Source: Paenibacillus pabuli
GTDB taxonomy: Bacteria; Bacillota; Bacilli; Paenibacillales; Paenibacillaceae
Length of the DNA: 64,000 bases
Direction of reading: 5' to 3'
Assembly: GCF_023101145.1 (NCBI RefSeq)
Contig: NZ_CP073714.1
Span: 6,448,001-6,512,000, forward strand
Shown in pieces: positions 9,517 through 17,249 of this stretch. The position numbers were made by a program, and so were the translations under genes. The notes under the pieces were generated by a model. That model did not search any database, had not been told where the DNA came from, and worked only from the letters and a program-made list of their open reading frames with translations. Every line of letters starts with the position of its first letter. The first letter of the stretch is position 1.

Positions 9517-9582
9517 GATTCTCACCCTTTCATCAGGTTCATCACCGCTCTGAAGACTTCTATTCGTTACAGAACGGTCATG

Positions 9583-10095
9583 TTATTTCCGCATACGTTG
9601 CCATACATTAGCCGCTAAATCCACATATTTCAGCCAGTTTTTGCCTCCTTTGGCATCATCATGATATGTAGCTTCATAGGATTGCAGTGTACGATCTGCC
9701 GGTGTAGCGGGCGGCGTCTGTACTACTTTCGCCACTTCGGAACGTTTACTCTGTTCAGTGCTGCTGCGTTTCGTCTGGAACTTGGCCATCAAAGTAGATG
9801 ACACCTGCTTTGCTGCTTCCGTCACTTCATTCAGCACTTCACCCAGATTCTGTACAGATTCCATAACGGGATCAATTTGTTTCATTTTGTGCTGCACATC
9901 AACTGTAATATCATTGGCATGTCTTACGGTCTGTTTGACTTCATAACTAAGCTCATCAATGGTCTTCTGAACTTCCTGCAGTGTCTGTGACACATTGTCG
10001 AGTGAACCTTGAGCAGACTTCAAGGTACGAATTAAGAAGAATACAAGTACTGCAAATGCAACTGCAATTAAAGCCACACTAATTTGATAGATCAT
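9583..10095 (-). CDS. DUF948 membrane-anchored coiled-coil protein (YtxG-like)
   Basis: The 170-residue protein has one N-terminal membrane helix (about residues 4-24) followed by a long heptad-rich helix region (SLDNVSQTLQEVQKTIDEL and on), the layout of the DUF948 family, which includes the general stress protein YtxG. The C-terminal part is basic and disordered. Its function is unknown; the family is thought to act at the membrane. A GTTTCG-N14-GGGTAA element at 10142-10167 on the same strand fits a sigma-B promoter, and AGTGAGG precedes the ATG. Confidence 0.8.
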   Translation of the reverse strand: MIYQISVALIAVAFAVLVFFLIRTLKSAQGSLDNVSQTLQEVQKTIDELSYEVKQTVRHANDITVDVQHKMKQIDPVMESVQNLGEVLNEVTEAAKQVSSTLMAKFQTKRSSTEQSKRSEVAKVVQTPPATPADRTLQSYEATYHDDAKGGKNWLKYVDLAANVWQRMRK

Positions 10096-10141
10096 AAAAG
10101 AACCTCACTTTCCAGTATAAATCGGTTTTGTTATTGCTTAG

Positions 10142-10167
10142 TTACCCGACCCATTCCGAGGCGAAAC
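10142..10167 (-). promoter_or_regulatory. Candidate sigma-B promoter of the DUF948 gene
   Basis: On the minus strand the sequence is GTTTCG, 14 bases, GGGTAA, close to the sigma-B consensus, about 50 bases upstream of the DUF948 start codon. It is the best -10 match of the three elements in this region. Confidence 0.6.
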
Positions 10168-10217
10168 AAATAGGATATGTACAGTAAAAACAACTCCTCC
10201 TGGTAAAATATCGCAAT

Positions 10218-10243
10218 GTTTCAACCCGAATGACCTCGGTTAA
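10218..10243 (+). promoter_or_regulatory. Candidate sigma-B promoter of the DUF1328 gene
   Basis: On the plus strand the sequence is GTTTCA, 14 bases, GGTTAA. It lies about 75 bases upstream of the small membrane protein gene at 10316 and is divergent from the DUF948 element 50 bases away. Confidence 0.5.
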
Positions 10244-10315
10244 AGAACAACTACACACGGCAGTGAGACGAACACTTCTCGCTACCAAAGTTCTATAAAC
10301 GAAAGGATGATACCC

Positions 10316-10480
10316 ATGTTGAAATGGTCGGTACTGTTTCTGATTATTGCTCTTGTTGCAGGTATTTTTGGATTCTTCGGTATTGTTGAGGCAGCTGCTT
10401 CCATTGCCAAAGTACTCTTCTTTATCTTTGTCGTACTGTTCGTCATCTCCCTGATTACGGGACGCAGCCGAATGCGATGA
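10316..10480 (+). CDS. DUF1328 small membrane protein (YtjA-like)
   Basis: This 54-residue protein was found by direct reading. It starts MLKWSVLFLIIALVAGIFGF, has two hydrophobic helices and ends in GRSRMR. The pattern LKWxxxFLIIAxxAxxxGFxG...IAKVLFFIFxVLFxISL is that of the DUF1328 (YtjA) family. I chose the ATG at 10316 because AAAGGA lies eight bases before it; an in-frame ATG at 10307 overlaps this site. DUF1328 proteins are small inner-membrane proteins of unknown role, often stress-linked. The candidate sigma-B element upstream agrees with this. Confidence 0.8.
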   Translation: MLKWSVLFLIIALVAGIFGFFGIVEAAASIAKVLFFIFVVLFVISLITGRSRMR

Positions 10481-10878
10481 ATGGGGATTCCCAATTATAA
10501 ACAGCATTCGATACATACAAAAGCCTATCGCGCTTGCAAAAGCCGGTAGGCTTTTGTGCGTTCATAATCTCTTTTTTGCACCAATTCTTCTCCCATCACA
10601 TTACGACGTATCTCTATTATGTATTACGCTCCCTTCTGGTCTATTCCATCGCTTCTCCCCGATTACATCATAAAAACAGGACCATTATGATATAGCCAAC
10701 CCGGTTTTCTCCCACCGAAGTATGATATTTACAGCCTCCCCATATACCCACATATGCTCCAGTTGACACTGGAGGATTCAAGAATAAATTGTTATAATTT
10801 GTGATTCATAAGTAAGCTTGCTTGGTTACTTTTAACACAGGACAACAAACTACATACCTAAACGAGGAGGAAAAACAA
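10481..10878. other. Intergenic region with terminator and promoter elements
   Basis: No gene is visible here. The stretch holds the terminator at 10515-10558, then about 200 bases without structure, then a palindrome CTCCAGT-tgac-ACTGGAG at 10757-10774 and a TATAAT at 10793-10798 in front of the gene at 10879. TTGACA inside the palindrome is 24 bases from TATAAT, too far for a standard promoter pair. Confidence 0.5.
10515..10558 (+). terminator. Terminator after the DUF1328 gene
   Basis: The arms ACAAAAGCCTA and TAGGCTTTTGT form a stem around a GC-rich loop, ending in TTTTGTG. Confidence 0.7.
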
Positions 10879-11382
10879 ATGAAAAAAATCGTAAGTTTTG
10901 CCGCTGCTCTGACATTGATGGGTTCCATGGCTGCTGCCGCAGGTGCTGAGGAAGCGGTTACCGGAACGGTAGCTCCAGAAACGGGAACTCCCACAACCAC
11001 AACAACGCCGGCCGTTGAAGTGAACAAACCTGCTGTAGAAACTGTAGAAGGCACAGCTGAGACCGTAACTGGCACAACCGTAGACACAACCGGTACAGAA
11101 GGTACTTCTACGACTACTGAAACAACAACATCAACAAAGGACGACAAAATCTTTGATGAGCCTGTTGTGAAAGCAGGAGATGAGGTTCTGGTCCCTACGA
11201 TGCTGCTCAACCTGTTGGAGCGCACATGGTTCTATGACGCACCTAATGGCAAACCAATCGGCGCACTGGGCTCCCAAGTCATCGATACAACAGGTGAAGT
11301 TGTAGATGGATTCGACGGTGGTCAATGGGTACAGGTATATACGTGGAAAGGTAAAGCCTGGATCCACGTCGCTATTCAATAG
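10879..11382 (+). CDS. Secreted protein with Thr/Glu/Val-rich linker and small C-terminal domain
   Basis: The start ATG at 10879 follows ACGAGGAGG. The 167-residue product has a signal peptide (MKKIVSFAAALTLMGSMAAA, cleavage likely after AGA) and a low-complexity Thr/Val/Glu/Pro region (about 25-95). A C-terminal domain of about 60 residues reads LLERTWFYDAPNGKPIGALG ... GGQWVQVYTWKGKAWIHVAI. The last part looks like a bacterial SH3-like fold, as in wall-binding domains, but I cannot name a family. It stands alone between two terminators. A role in the cell wall is inference only. Confidence 0.7.
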   Translation: MKKIVSFAAALTLMGSMAAAAGAEEAVTGTVAPETGTPTTTTTPAVEVNKPAVETVEGTAETVTGTTVDTTGTEGTSTTTETTTSTKDDKIFDEPVVKAGDEVLVPTMLLNLLERTWFYDAPNGKPIGALGSQVIDTTGEVVDGFDGGQWVQVYTWKGKAWIHVAIQ

Positions 11383-11407
11383 TATCGTATTATCGTTCTA
11401 ATGATAA

Positions 11408-11448
11408 GTAAAGAGGACAGCACGCAGGCAGCGGCTGTCCTCTTTTTC
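11408..11448. terminator. Terminator between convergent genes
   Basis: The arms AAAGAGGACAGC and GCTGTCCTCTTTTT close over a short loop. It serves the secreted protein gene and probably also the CDF gene converging from the right. Confidence 0.85.
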
Positions 11449-11487
11449 ATTTTAAATGCCATGACTTCAGGTTTGTCCCTCCCGATT

Positions 11488-12378
11488 TCAAGGGCTTCCC
11501 GTCGTGCCTTCTTCCATCTTCGGCTCCACATGCACATGTACATGCATAATATTATGTGAACGTTTCAAGCGCTCTTCGACCCGGTCACAGATCTGATGAC
11601 CTTCGATCAGGCTCAGTCCTCCGTCCACTTCAATAACTACATCGACCAGTACATGACTGCCGTGCACACGCGCCTTCACGTCCTTGATCATTTCCACTCC
11701 AGGAACCCGCGCCACAGATGATCTTAGGTCTGTCAGTTCTTTCTGGTCAAATCCGTCTGTCAGACGATGTGTTGAATCACGAAAGATTTCCCAAGCTGTC
11801 TTACAGATCAACAGGCCTACAGCAATTGCAGCGACTTTGTCCAACCAGGGAAAGCCAAATTGCGCACCGATGATTCCTACCGCAGCCCCTATGCTGACCC
11901 AAGCATCCGAACGATTATCTTTGGCCGCAGCCATCAGGGCCTGACTGTTAATTTGTTTGGCAAGACGATGATTGTAACGATATACGCCCAGCATGACCAG
12001 CGCACAGACAACCGCAACCGCTGCTGACCAAAGATTCGGTGCTACAAAGTCCCCTTCATACCAAGAACGAGCTGCTTCAACCAATACCTGCAGACCAACC
12101 ATGGCCATAATAAATGATGCAATCAGGGCAGCGACTGTTTCCGCTCTAAAGTGACCATAGGCATGATCGGAATCAGGTGGCTTCTGGGATATGCGTAGTC
12201 CGATCAATACAGCAACAGACGCAACAATATCTGTAAGGTTATTAAAACCGTCTGCCAGCAAAGCACTGGAAGCAAACAAATATCCGCAGATCAATTTAAA
12301 AGCAGACAAGACTAGATAGGCCACAATACTGACCCAAGCCCCGCGCTCTCCTTTGCGTATTTCTTCATAGGCGTTCAA
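11488..12378 (-). CDS. Cation diffusion facilitator (CDF) metal exporter
   Basis: This is a proton-driven divalent-metal exporter of about 296 residues. It has five to six membrane helices, then a cytoplasmic C-terminal domain ending in a His-rich tail (HNIMHVHVHVEP). Metal-site motifs are DGFNNLTD in helix 2 and DNRSDAW in helix 5, with DSDHAYGHFRAE between. The Asn/Asp sites and the HAYGH loop are like those of manganese-type CDFs such as MneS (YeaB); metal choice is inference. The long frame begins with GTG at 12390, but AAAGGAG abuts it, so TTG at 12378 is the better start. It is a single gene. Confidence 0.85.
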   Translation of the reverse strand: MNAYEEIRKGERGAWVSIVAYLVLSAFKLICGYLFASSALLADGFNNLTDIVASVAVLIGLRISQKPPDSDHAYGHFRAETVAALIASFIMAMVGLQVLVEAARSWYEGDFVAPNLWSAAVAVVCALVMLGVYRYNHRLAKQINSQALMAAAKDNRSDAWVSIGAAVGIIGAQFGFPWLDKVAAIAVGLLICKTAWEIFRDSTHRLTDGFDQKELTDLRSSVARVPGVEMIKDVKARVHGSHVLVDVVIEVDGGLSLIEGHQICDRVEERLKRSHNIMHVHVHVEPKMEEGTTGSP

Positions 12379-12669
12379 AGCGGGCGACACTCCTTTAACG
12401 TATCGTATTACGGTTGTTCCATGTTACCAAATGCGTACCGTGTGGGTCTATAGAAACAGTGTTGCCAGGCTGCATTGCTGTAGGAAAGCTGAAACAAAGT
12501 TGCCAGACCGCAGGGCTGTAGGTGAAGAGAAAAAGTGTTGCTCCAGTCAAAAAACTGAAGGATTTCAGCATTTTATCAGGTTGCCCTTGTGGGGCTTTTG
12601 TAAAACGTATAAAATGAGTACATCCCGTCCAATTCGGACGGCTTACTGTAAGACCGGGAGGGAATAACG

Positions 12670-12858
12670 ATGAGCGATAATACTGAACCGAAAAAGATCA
12701 GTTTGCAGGATGCCATACGCCAGAAATTGGCGCAGAAGAAAGAACAGGCAAACACGGGTAACCAATCCAGTGCCTATTTTGAAGGCGGACCAAAAGCGAT
12801 GAAGAGCCAAAACAACAAAAAGCCTAACAATCAGCGCCGCCGTACTGGCGGATCCTAG
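12670..12858 (+). CDS. Small basic hydrophilic protein, unknown
   Basis: A 62-residue protein starts MSDNTEPKKISLQDAIRQKL after a good GGGAGGGAATAACG site. The N-terminal third is a charged helix (LQDAIRQKLAQKKEQA), and the rest is Asn/Gln/Lys/Arg-rich and probably disordered, ending RRRTGGS. I recognise no domain. The proper ribosome site and a terminator just downstream support a real gene. Its high positive charge suggests nucleic-acid or ribosome contact, but nothing in the sequence proves that. Confidence 0.65.
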   Translation: MSDNTEPKKISLQDAIRQKLAQKKEQANTGNQSSAYFEGGPKAMKSQNNKKPNNQRRRTGGS

Positions 12859-12916
12859 ACCACAAACAGCTCTGATGAGAGTTTTAACGGTATAGGATCA
12901 CCCGGTATAACGTAAC

Positions 12917-12965
12917 GAAAAAAGAACCGCAAGCCTCCTCCTGGAGAACTTGCGGTTCTTTTTGT
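12917..12965. terminator. Terminator between convergent genes
   Basis: The arms AAAAAAGAACCGCAAG and CTTGCGGTTCTTTTT close over a loop with CCTCCTCCTGG. It is flanked by A and T runs and works for both the small plus-strand gene and the ABC-F gene. Confidence 0.85.
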
Positions 12966-13031
12966 TCTGTATGAAAACGTATAGTTCGTTCATCATCTTA
13001 ACTATACACAGTGAAGACACTTAAGCTTATC

Positions 13032-14657
13032 TTAAGCTTCTACCGGATACATTTTGTTACGTAGTTCTTTAATTTCGTCACTTTCCAAATACTCATCGTA
13101 GCTCATTTGGCGATCAATGATGCCATTTGGTGTGATTTCAATAATCCGGTTAGCGATGGTTTGAATGAACTGATGGTCATGGGATGTAAACAGCATGGTG
13201 CCGTCAAAATCAATCATACCGTTGTTCAGCGCGGTAATGGACTCCAAATCCAAGTGGTTCGTTGGCTCATCGAGAATCAGAGCGTTGGCACCCGTTTGCA
13301 TCATTTTCGCCAGCATACAGCGAACTTTCTCGCCCCCGGACAGTACACTTGCTTTTTTCAGGGATTCCTCGCCTGAGAACAGCATACGTCCCAAGAATCC
13401 ACGCAGGTATGTTTCATCCTGATCCTTGGAATATTGACGCAGCCAATCCACGAGAGTCATGTCTACACCGTCAAAGTATTTGGAGTTGTCTTTCGGGAAA
13501 TAAGCCTGAGTTGTCGTAATCCCCCAAGTGTATTCGCCACTATCCGCTTCTGTTTCACCCATAAGGATGTCAAACAACAATGATTTGGCATTACCATTCG
13601 GGCCAACAAAAGCAATTTTATCGCCTTTGTTCACCACGAAGCTGAGATCATTCAACATGTTCACGCCATCAATTGTTTTGCTGATGCGGTCAACAGTCAA
13701 CAACTGTTTACCAGCCTCACGCTCAGGCTTGAAGTTGATGAACGGATATTTCCGGTTCGATGGACGAAGATCATCCAACGTGATTTTGTCGAGTTGTTTC
13801 TTACGCGAAGTCGCTTGCTTCGATTTGGAAGCATTCGCAGAGAAACGTTGAATAAAGGCCTGCAGCTCTTTAATCTTCTCTTCTTTTTTCTTGTTGGCAT
13901 CACGTTGCAATGCAAGCGCCAATTGGCTGGATTCATACCAGAAATCGTAGTTACCTACGTACAGCTGGATTTTACCAAAATCGATATCGGCAATGTGTGT
14001 ACATACTTTGTTCAGGAAGTGACGGTCATGGGATACCACAATAACGGTACCTTCATAATCCATGAGGAAGTTCTCCAGCCATTGAATGGATTCGAGATCC
14101 AAGTGGTTGGTAGGCTCATCGAGCAACAGGTTGTTTGGACGACCAAACAAGGCTTGTGCAAGCAGGACACGAACTTTTTCGTTACCGCTCAGATCAACCA
14201 TCTTCTTCTCATGCATGTCACGATCAATACCGAGACCAATCAGGAGTGCCGCTGCATCCGGCTCTGCATCCCAGCCGTTCAATTCGGCAAATTCACCTTC
14301 AAGCTCACCCGCGCGCAAGCCGTCTTCTTCCGTAAAGTCCGCTTTGGCGTACAATGCGTCCTTCTCCTTCATAATGGAGTAGAGACGACCGTGACCCATG
14401 ATTACCGTTTCGAGAACTGGATACTCATCATATTCAAAGTGGTTTTGCTTCAAAACGGCCATACGTTCGCCCGGGGTGATGTGCACCTCTCCCGAGTTTG
14501 CTTCAATTTCACCGGACAAAATTTTAAGGAACGTTGATTTGCCGGCTCCATTTGCGCCGATCAGACCATAACAGTTGCCTGGCGTGAACTTGATATTCAC
14601 ATCTTCAAAAAGTGCACGTTTTCCGTAGCGGAGCGTGATGCCGCTTGTACTAATCAT
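13032..14657 (-). CDS. ABC-F family ATPase (YbiT/YkpA-like)
   Basis: This soluble protein of 541 residues carries two ABC ATPase domains joined by a charged linker (KKKEEKIKELQAFIQRFSAN) and has no membrane part, as in ABC-F ribosome-acting proteins. Domain 1 has Walker A GANGAGKST and Walker B LLLDEPTNHLD. Domain 2 has GPNGNAKSL, the signature LSGGEK and LILDEPTNHLD. The first signature reads LSGNEK and the second Walker A is degenerate (NAKSL). The start at 14657 is chosen because AAGGATGG overlaps the upstream ATG of the longer frame. The family tunes translation or gives antibiotic protection; this member's role is not evident. Confidence 0.88.
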   Translation of the reverse strand: MISTSGITLRYGKRALFEDVNIKFTPGNCYGLIGANGAGKSTFLKILSGEIEANSGEVHITPGERMAVLKQNHFEYDEYPVLETVIMGHGRLYSIMKEKDALYAKADFTEEDGLRAGELEGEFAELNGWDAEPDAAALLIGLGIDRDMHEKKMVDLSGNEKVRVLLAQALFGRPNNLLLDEPTNHLDLESIQWLENFLMDYEGTVIVVSHDRHFLNKVCTHIADIDFGKIQLYVGNYDFWYESSQLALALQRDANKKKEEKIKELQAFIQRFSANASKSKQATSRKKQLDKITLDDLRPSNRKYPFINFKPEREAGKQLLTVDRISKTIDGVNMLNDLSFVVNKGDKIAFVGPNGNAKSLLFDILMGETEADSGEYTWGITTTQAYFPKDNSKYFDGVDMTLVDWLRQYSKDQDETYLRGFLGRMLFSGEESLKKASVLSGGEKVRCMLAKMMQTGANALILDEPTNHLDLESITALNNGMIDFDGTMLFTSHDHQFIQTIANRIIEITPNGIIDRQMSYDEYLESDEIKELRNKMYPVEA

Positions 14658-14762
14658 TAAGCATACCATCCTTTTATTTTATATTCTGCATACTGCATGA
14701 ATAGCGACTAACATAAATCTGGATTCAATATCCCGAAGCCTATTCTGGCACCATATTATAAC

Positions 14763-14802
14763 ACAAAAAAGCGGCAAATTCGAAAATTGGCCGCTTTTTG
14801 AT
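14763..14802 (-). terminator. Terminator after the metallo-hydrolase gene
   Basis: The arms AAAAAAGCGGC and GCCGCTTTTT enclose an AT-rich loop. On the minus strand the hairpin follows the gene at 14873-15937. Confidence 0.8.
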
Positions 14803-14872
14803 CGTTAAAGATTTGGTAAATGTGCCGTTCATGCGGGTATACTCCTACATTAGCATATTCGGCTCACTTTTG

Positions 14873-15937
14873 TTAGTCCTCTTTCTGTCCTTCGTGCCGG
14901 ATACGCAGCGTCTCACCATGTCCCAATACCCGAATGCGCTCGGCTTGGATACCCAGTCGTTCTCGTTCCAATTCCATTCGATCGAGTGCTTCCTTGGGTG
15001 TGTCATCCGCCAGCTTAAATGTTCCATAATGCATGGGAACCATAAGCTGAGAACCTGTTTCTACAAATCCCTGCAGCGCTTCCTCCGGCGTCACATGCTG
15101 GGAGGTCATGAACCATTCCGGCTCGTATGCACCGATTGGCATGAGGGTGACACCGATATCAAAGCGCTCACCGATCGTTTTGAATCCCTGGAAGTACCCC
15201 GTATCCCCTACAAAATAAATCACTGGCGGATCGCCAGGAGAATCATCAACAGATGATCGTTCAAGCGTATTCGTTCCGGCTGCTCTCGACTTTTCCGAAT
15301 CATAGTCCTCCCTCGTCGCGGCGCTCTCATCAGACGGGACGACTGCCGGGTGATTCTTTTCCAATACATAACCACCCCAATGGGACGTGTTGGTATCGAA
15401 TAAGGTTCGGCGCGTCCAGTGCTGCGCAGGTACAAAGGTTATTTTGATTCCGCCAAGCGTAATATGCTCCCACCATTTCATCTCATGACACCGATGGAAT
15501 CCTTTGCGTACCATTTTGCGCTTTAGACCATCCGGAACGATGAGCAGCGTCTTGGCCGTGACCAGTTTCCGCAGCGATGCAAGATGCAGATGATCATAAT
15601 GGGAATGCGAGATCAGAACGACATCCAGAGGCGGAATGTCCTGAATTGGAATACCAGGGGCACCGAGCCTGCGCTGAAATCCCATTTTTTCGGCCCAGAC
15701 CGGGTCTGTCACGATGTTTAATCCATGATATTGAATAAAAAACGTGGAATGCCCAATCCAGGTAATCGTGGTTTCAGCCCGGTTGGCGTGCAGATAATCC
15801 AGTTCAGGTGGGTGCTTGGGCACGGTGTAGGAATAATCCTTAACTTTGCTGCGCCGTTGCTCCCTCCATTGCTTGAATTCCTTCAGCGTTTTGTCCGTAC
15901 TTACATTATCAATGTTGTTATAACGGATTTTCGGCAT
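14873..15937 (-). CDS. MBL-fold metallo-hydrolase (NAPE-PLD/RomA-like)
   Basis: The 354-residue cytoplasmic enzyme has the metallo-beta-lactamase fold. The core motif is SHSHYDHLHLASL (HxHxDH), and further metal ligands lie in PAQHWTRRT, FVGDTGYFQG and PMHYGTF. The N-terminal part (TTITWIGHSTFFIQ, NIVTDPVWAEK) matches the family that includes N-acylphosphatidylethanolamine phospholipase D and UlaG-like hydrolases. An insert of about 45 residues, rich in Ser/Asp/Glu, lies between YVLEKNHPA and PPVIYFVGD and is probably a loop. The substrate cannot be told. GGAGGAGGG precedes the ATG, and the gene is not in an operon. Confidence 0.85.
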   Translation of the reverse strand: MPKIRYNNIDNVSTDKTLKEFKQWREQRRSKVKDYSYTVPKHPPELDYLHANRAETTITWIGHSTFFIQYHGLNIVTDPVWAEKMGFQRRLGAPGIPIQDIPPLDVVLISHSHYDHLHLASLRKLVTAKTLLIVPDGLKRKMVRKGFHRCHEMKWWEHITLGGIKITFVPAQHWTRRTLFDTNTSHWGGYVLEKNHPAVVPSDESAATREDYDSEKSRAAGTNTLERSSVDDSPGDPPVIYFVGDTGYFQGFKTIGERFDIGVTLMPIGAYEPEWFMTSQHVTPEEALQGFVETGSQLMVPMHYGTFKLADDTPKEALDRMELERERLGIQAERIRVLGHGETLRIRHEGQKED

Positions 15938-16008
15938 GAAAGGGCCCTCCTCCCCTCCTCGTATCTTAACAAAAGATTACCCCGAATTGGAAAGCACGTA
16001 CCAACGAA

Positions 16009-16206
16009 TCAATCCTTTGGATTTTTGCACTTCGCCAAGTAGATGAACAAAAATGCAATTGCAGCCACGATGATCAGTGGTGGGGCGTACATAATCGTAA
16101 AGGTCTCAAAAAAACTCAATCCCGTTATACCGGGAATCCCCGTCACTCCTGCGTCAGAGCTGAGAAGCAACCGTCGAAGCATAATGAACAGCATATTTGG
16201 AAGCAT
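16009..16206 (-). CDS. CydS-like small subunit of the bd-type oxidase
   Basis: This 65-residue membrane protein starts at the ATG at 16206, where AAAGGATGAG stands before it at good distance; an ATG at 16218 overlaps cydB but not a free site. Its C-terminal part, FFETFTIMYAPPLIIVAAIA, is a single membrane helix. It closely resembles my recollection of CydS, the third subunit of the Geobacillus bd oxidase (TFLIMYAP...). The N-terminal 30 residues (MLPNMLFIMLRRLLLSSDAG...) are an extension not found in CydS. Its place directly after the cydB-like gene supports a subunit role. A shorter product from an internal TTG is possible. Confidence 0.65.
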   Translation of the reverse strand: MLPNMLFIMLRRLLLSSDAGVTGIPGITGLSFFETFTIMYAPPLIIVAAIAFLFIYLAKCKNPKD

Positions 16207-16214
16207 GAACGGAC

Positions 16215-17249
16215 TCATCCTTTCTTTTTGCCAGCATTACCCCGCACATAATTGGCATCAAACAGAAACAGCTTCATAATGAGCACGAGTGAAGGAATGA
16301 GCACCAGTAGTCCAAGACTGAACGCCGTAATGAGCGCAATACCCATCGTCTTGTTCGTAAAGCTGTCGTAAATATTAATGTACGGATACAGAATGTATGG
16401 GAGATGCGAGCGCCCATAGCCGTACCAGGCAAAGGCAAACTGCAGCATAACGGCGATAAAGCACCAGCCCAGATATTTGCGTTTCCATACCAGTGAGACG
16501 GCAATCACAAAACAGATAAAAGATGCGATGAACATCCAAGAAATATTCAACATCTGTTCAAAGTGTGCAGGGTTCTGTTTGTTAATCTGCAGAAATGCCA
16601 GGAAGCTGGCAAAGATCGTAGGCAGACTCCATAAGAGCGCATACTCCCGAAGGACTTCAAACGCAGTCTCATCCTCCGCACGCTTGGCATAGTAGGTAAG
16701 AAACATCGCTGAGATATACAGCACACTGACCAGCGCAAGCAATACAACAGACCAGGTATACGGATTCGTCAGAAACTCACGCCAGCGAAAGAAGACCTGA
16801 TCTCCTACCTGCTCAATAATTCCACCTTCGGATATCGCCAAAATGGTGGAAAACACCGCCGGAATCAACAATCCCGTCGCTCCGTACAATGCCATGTAGA
16901 TCCGGCTGTTCTGCCCCTGGTTCCCGTAGGTGTTATAGGCGTAGTACACCCCCCGAATCGCAAGCAGCACAATCGCCAATGAACCTGGAACAAGCAGCGC
17001 TGTCCCATAATAAAAAGCGCTATCCGGATAAAATCCGACCAGACCGACAACAAAAAAGATTAGAAACACATTCGTCACTTCCCATACGGGGGAGAGATAG
17101 CGCTGAATAATGTTATGGATTTTGTTCTCATGTCCGGTTAGTATGCTGTAAAAGCTGAAAAATCCAGCTCCAAAATCGATTGAAGCCACGATCAGATATC
17201 CAAACAGAAACGTCCATAGGATCGCGATGCCTGCAATTTCAAAGCTCAA
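16215..17249 (-). CDS. ythB: Cytochrome bd-type oxidase subunit II (YthB/CydB-like)
   Basis: The 344-residue integral membrane protein of the CydB/CioB family has about eight to nine helices. It begins with TTG in the overlap TTGA with the cydA-like stop, and GGAAGGAGGG lies just before it. Typical segments are ILWTFLFGYLIVASIDFGAG at the N terminus and AWYGYGRSHLPYILYP near residue 275. Subunit II supports the haem-bearing subunit I in the quinol oxidase that reduces oxygen to water. The pair resembles YthAB of Bacillus subtilis more than CydAB, an impression from memory. Confidence 0.88.
   Translation of the reverse strand: MSFEIAGIAILWTFLFGYLIVASIDFGAGFFSFYSILTGHENKIHNIIQRYLSPVWEVTNVFLIFFVVGLVGFYPDSAFYYGTALLVPGSLAIVLLAIRGVYYAYNTYGNQGQNSRIYMALYGATGLLIPAVFSTILAISEGGIIEQVGDQVFFRWREFLTNPYTWSVVLLALVSVLYISAMFLTYYAKRAEDETAFEVLREYALLWSLPTIFASFLAFLQINKQNPAHFEQMLNISWMFIASFICFVIAVSLVWKRKYLGWCFIAVMLQFAFAWYGYGRSHLPYILYPYINIYDSFTNKTMGIALITAFSLGLLVLIPSLVLIMKLFLFDANYVRGNAGKKKG

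Noticed and set aside
10142..10516. A 124-codon minus-strand frame across the DUF1328 gene.
   Set aside because: The plus-strand DUF1328 protein is a clear family match with a ribosome site, and two promoter-like elements fall in this frame.
12431..12667. A 78-codon plus-strand frame upstream of the small basic protein.
   Set aside because: It lacks a ribosome site, has odd composition and ends where the real gene's ribosome site begins; I regard it as promoter region.
13794..14537. A 247-codon plus-strand frame opposite the ABC-F gene.
   Set aside because: The ABC-F protein on the minus strand has all family motifs; the opposite frame has none.
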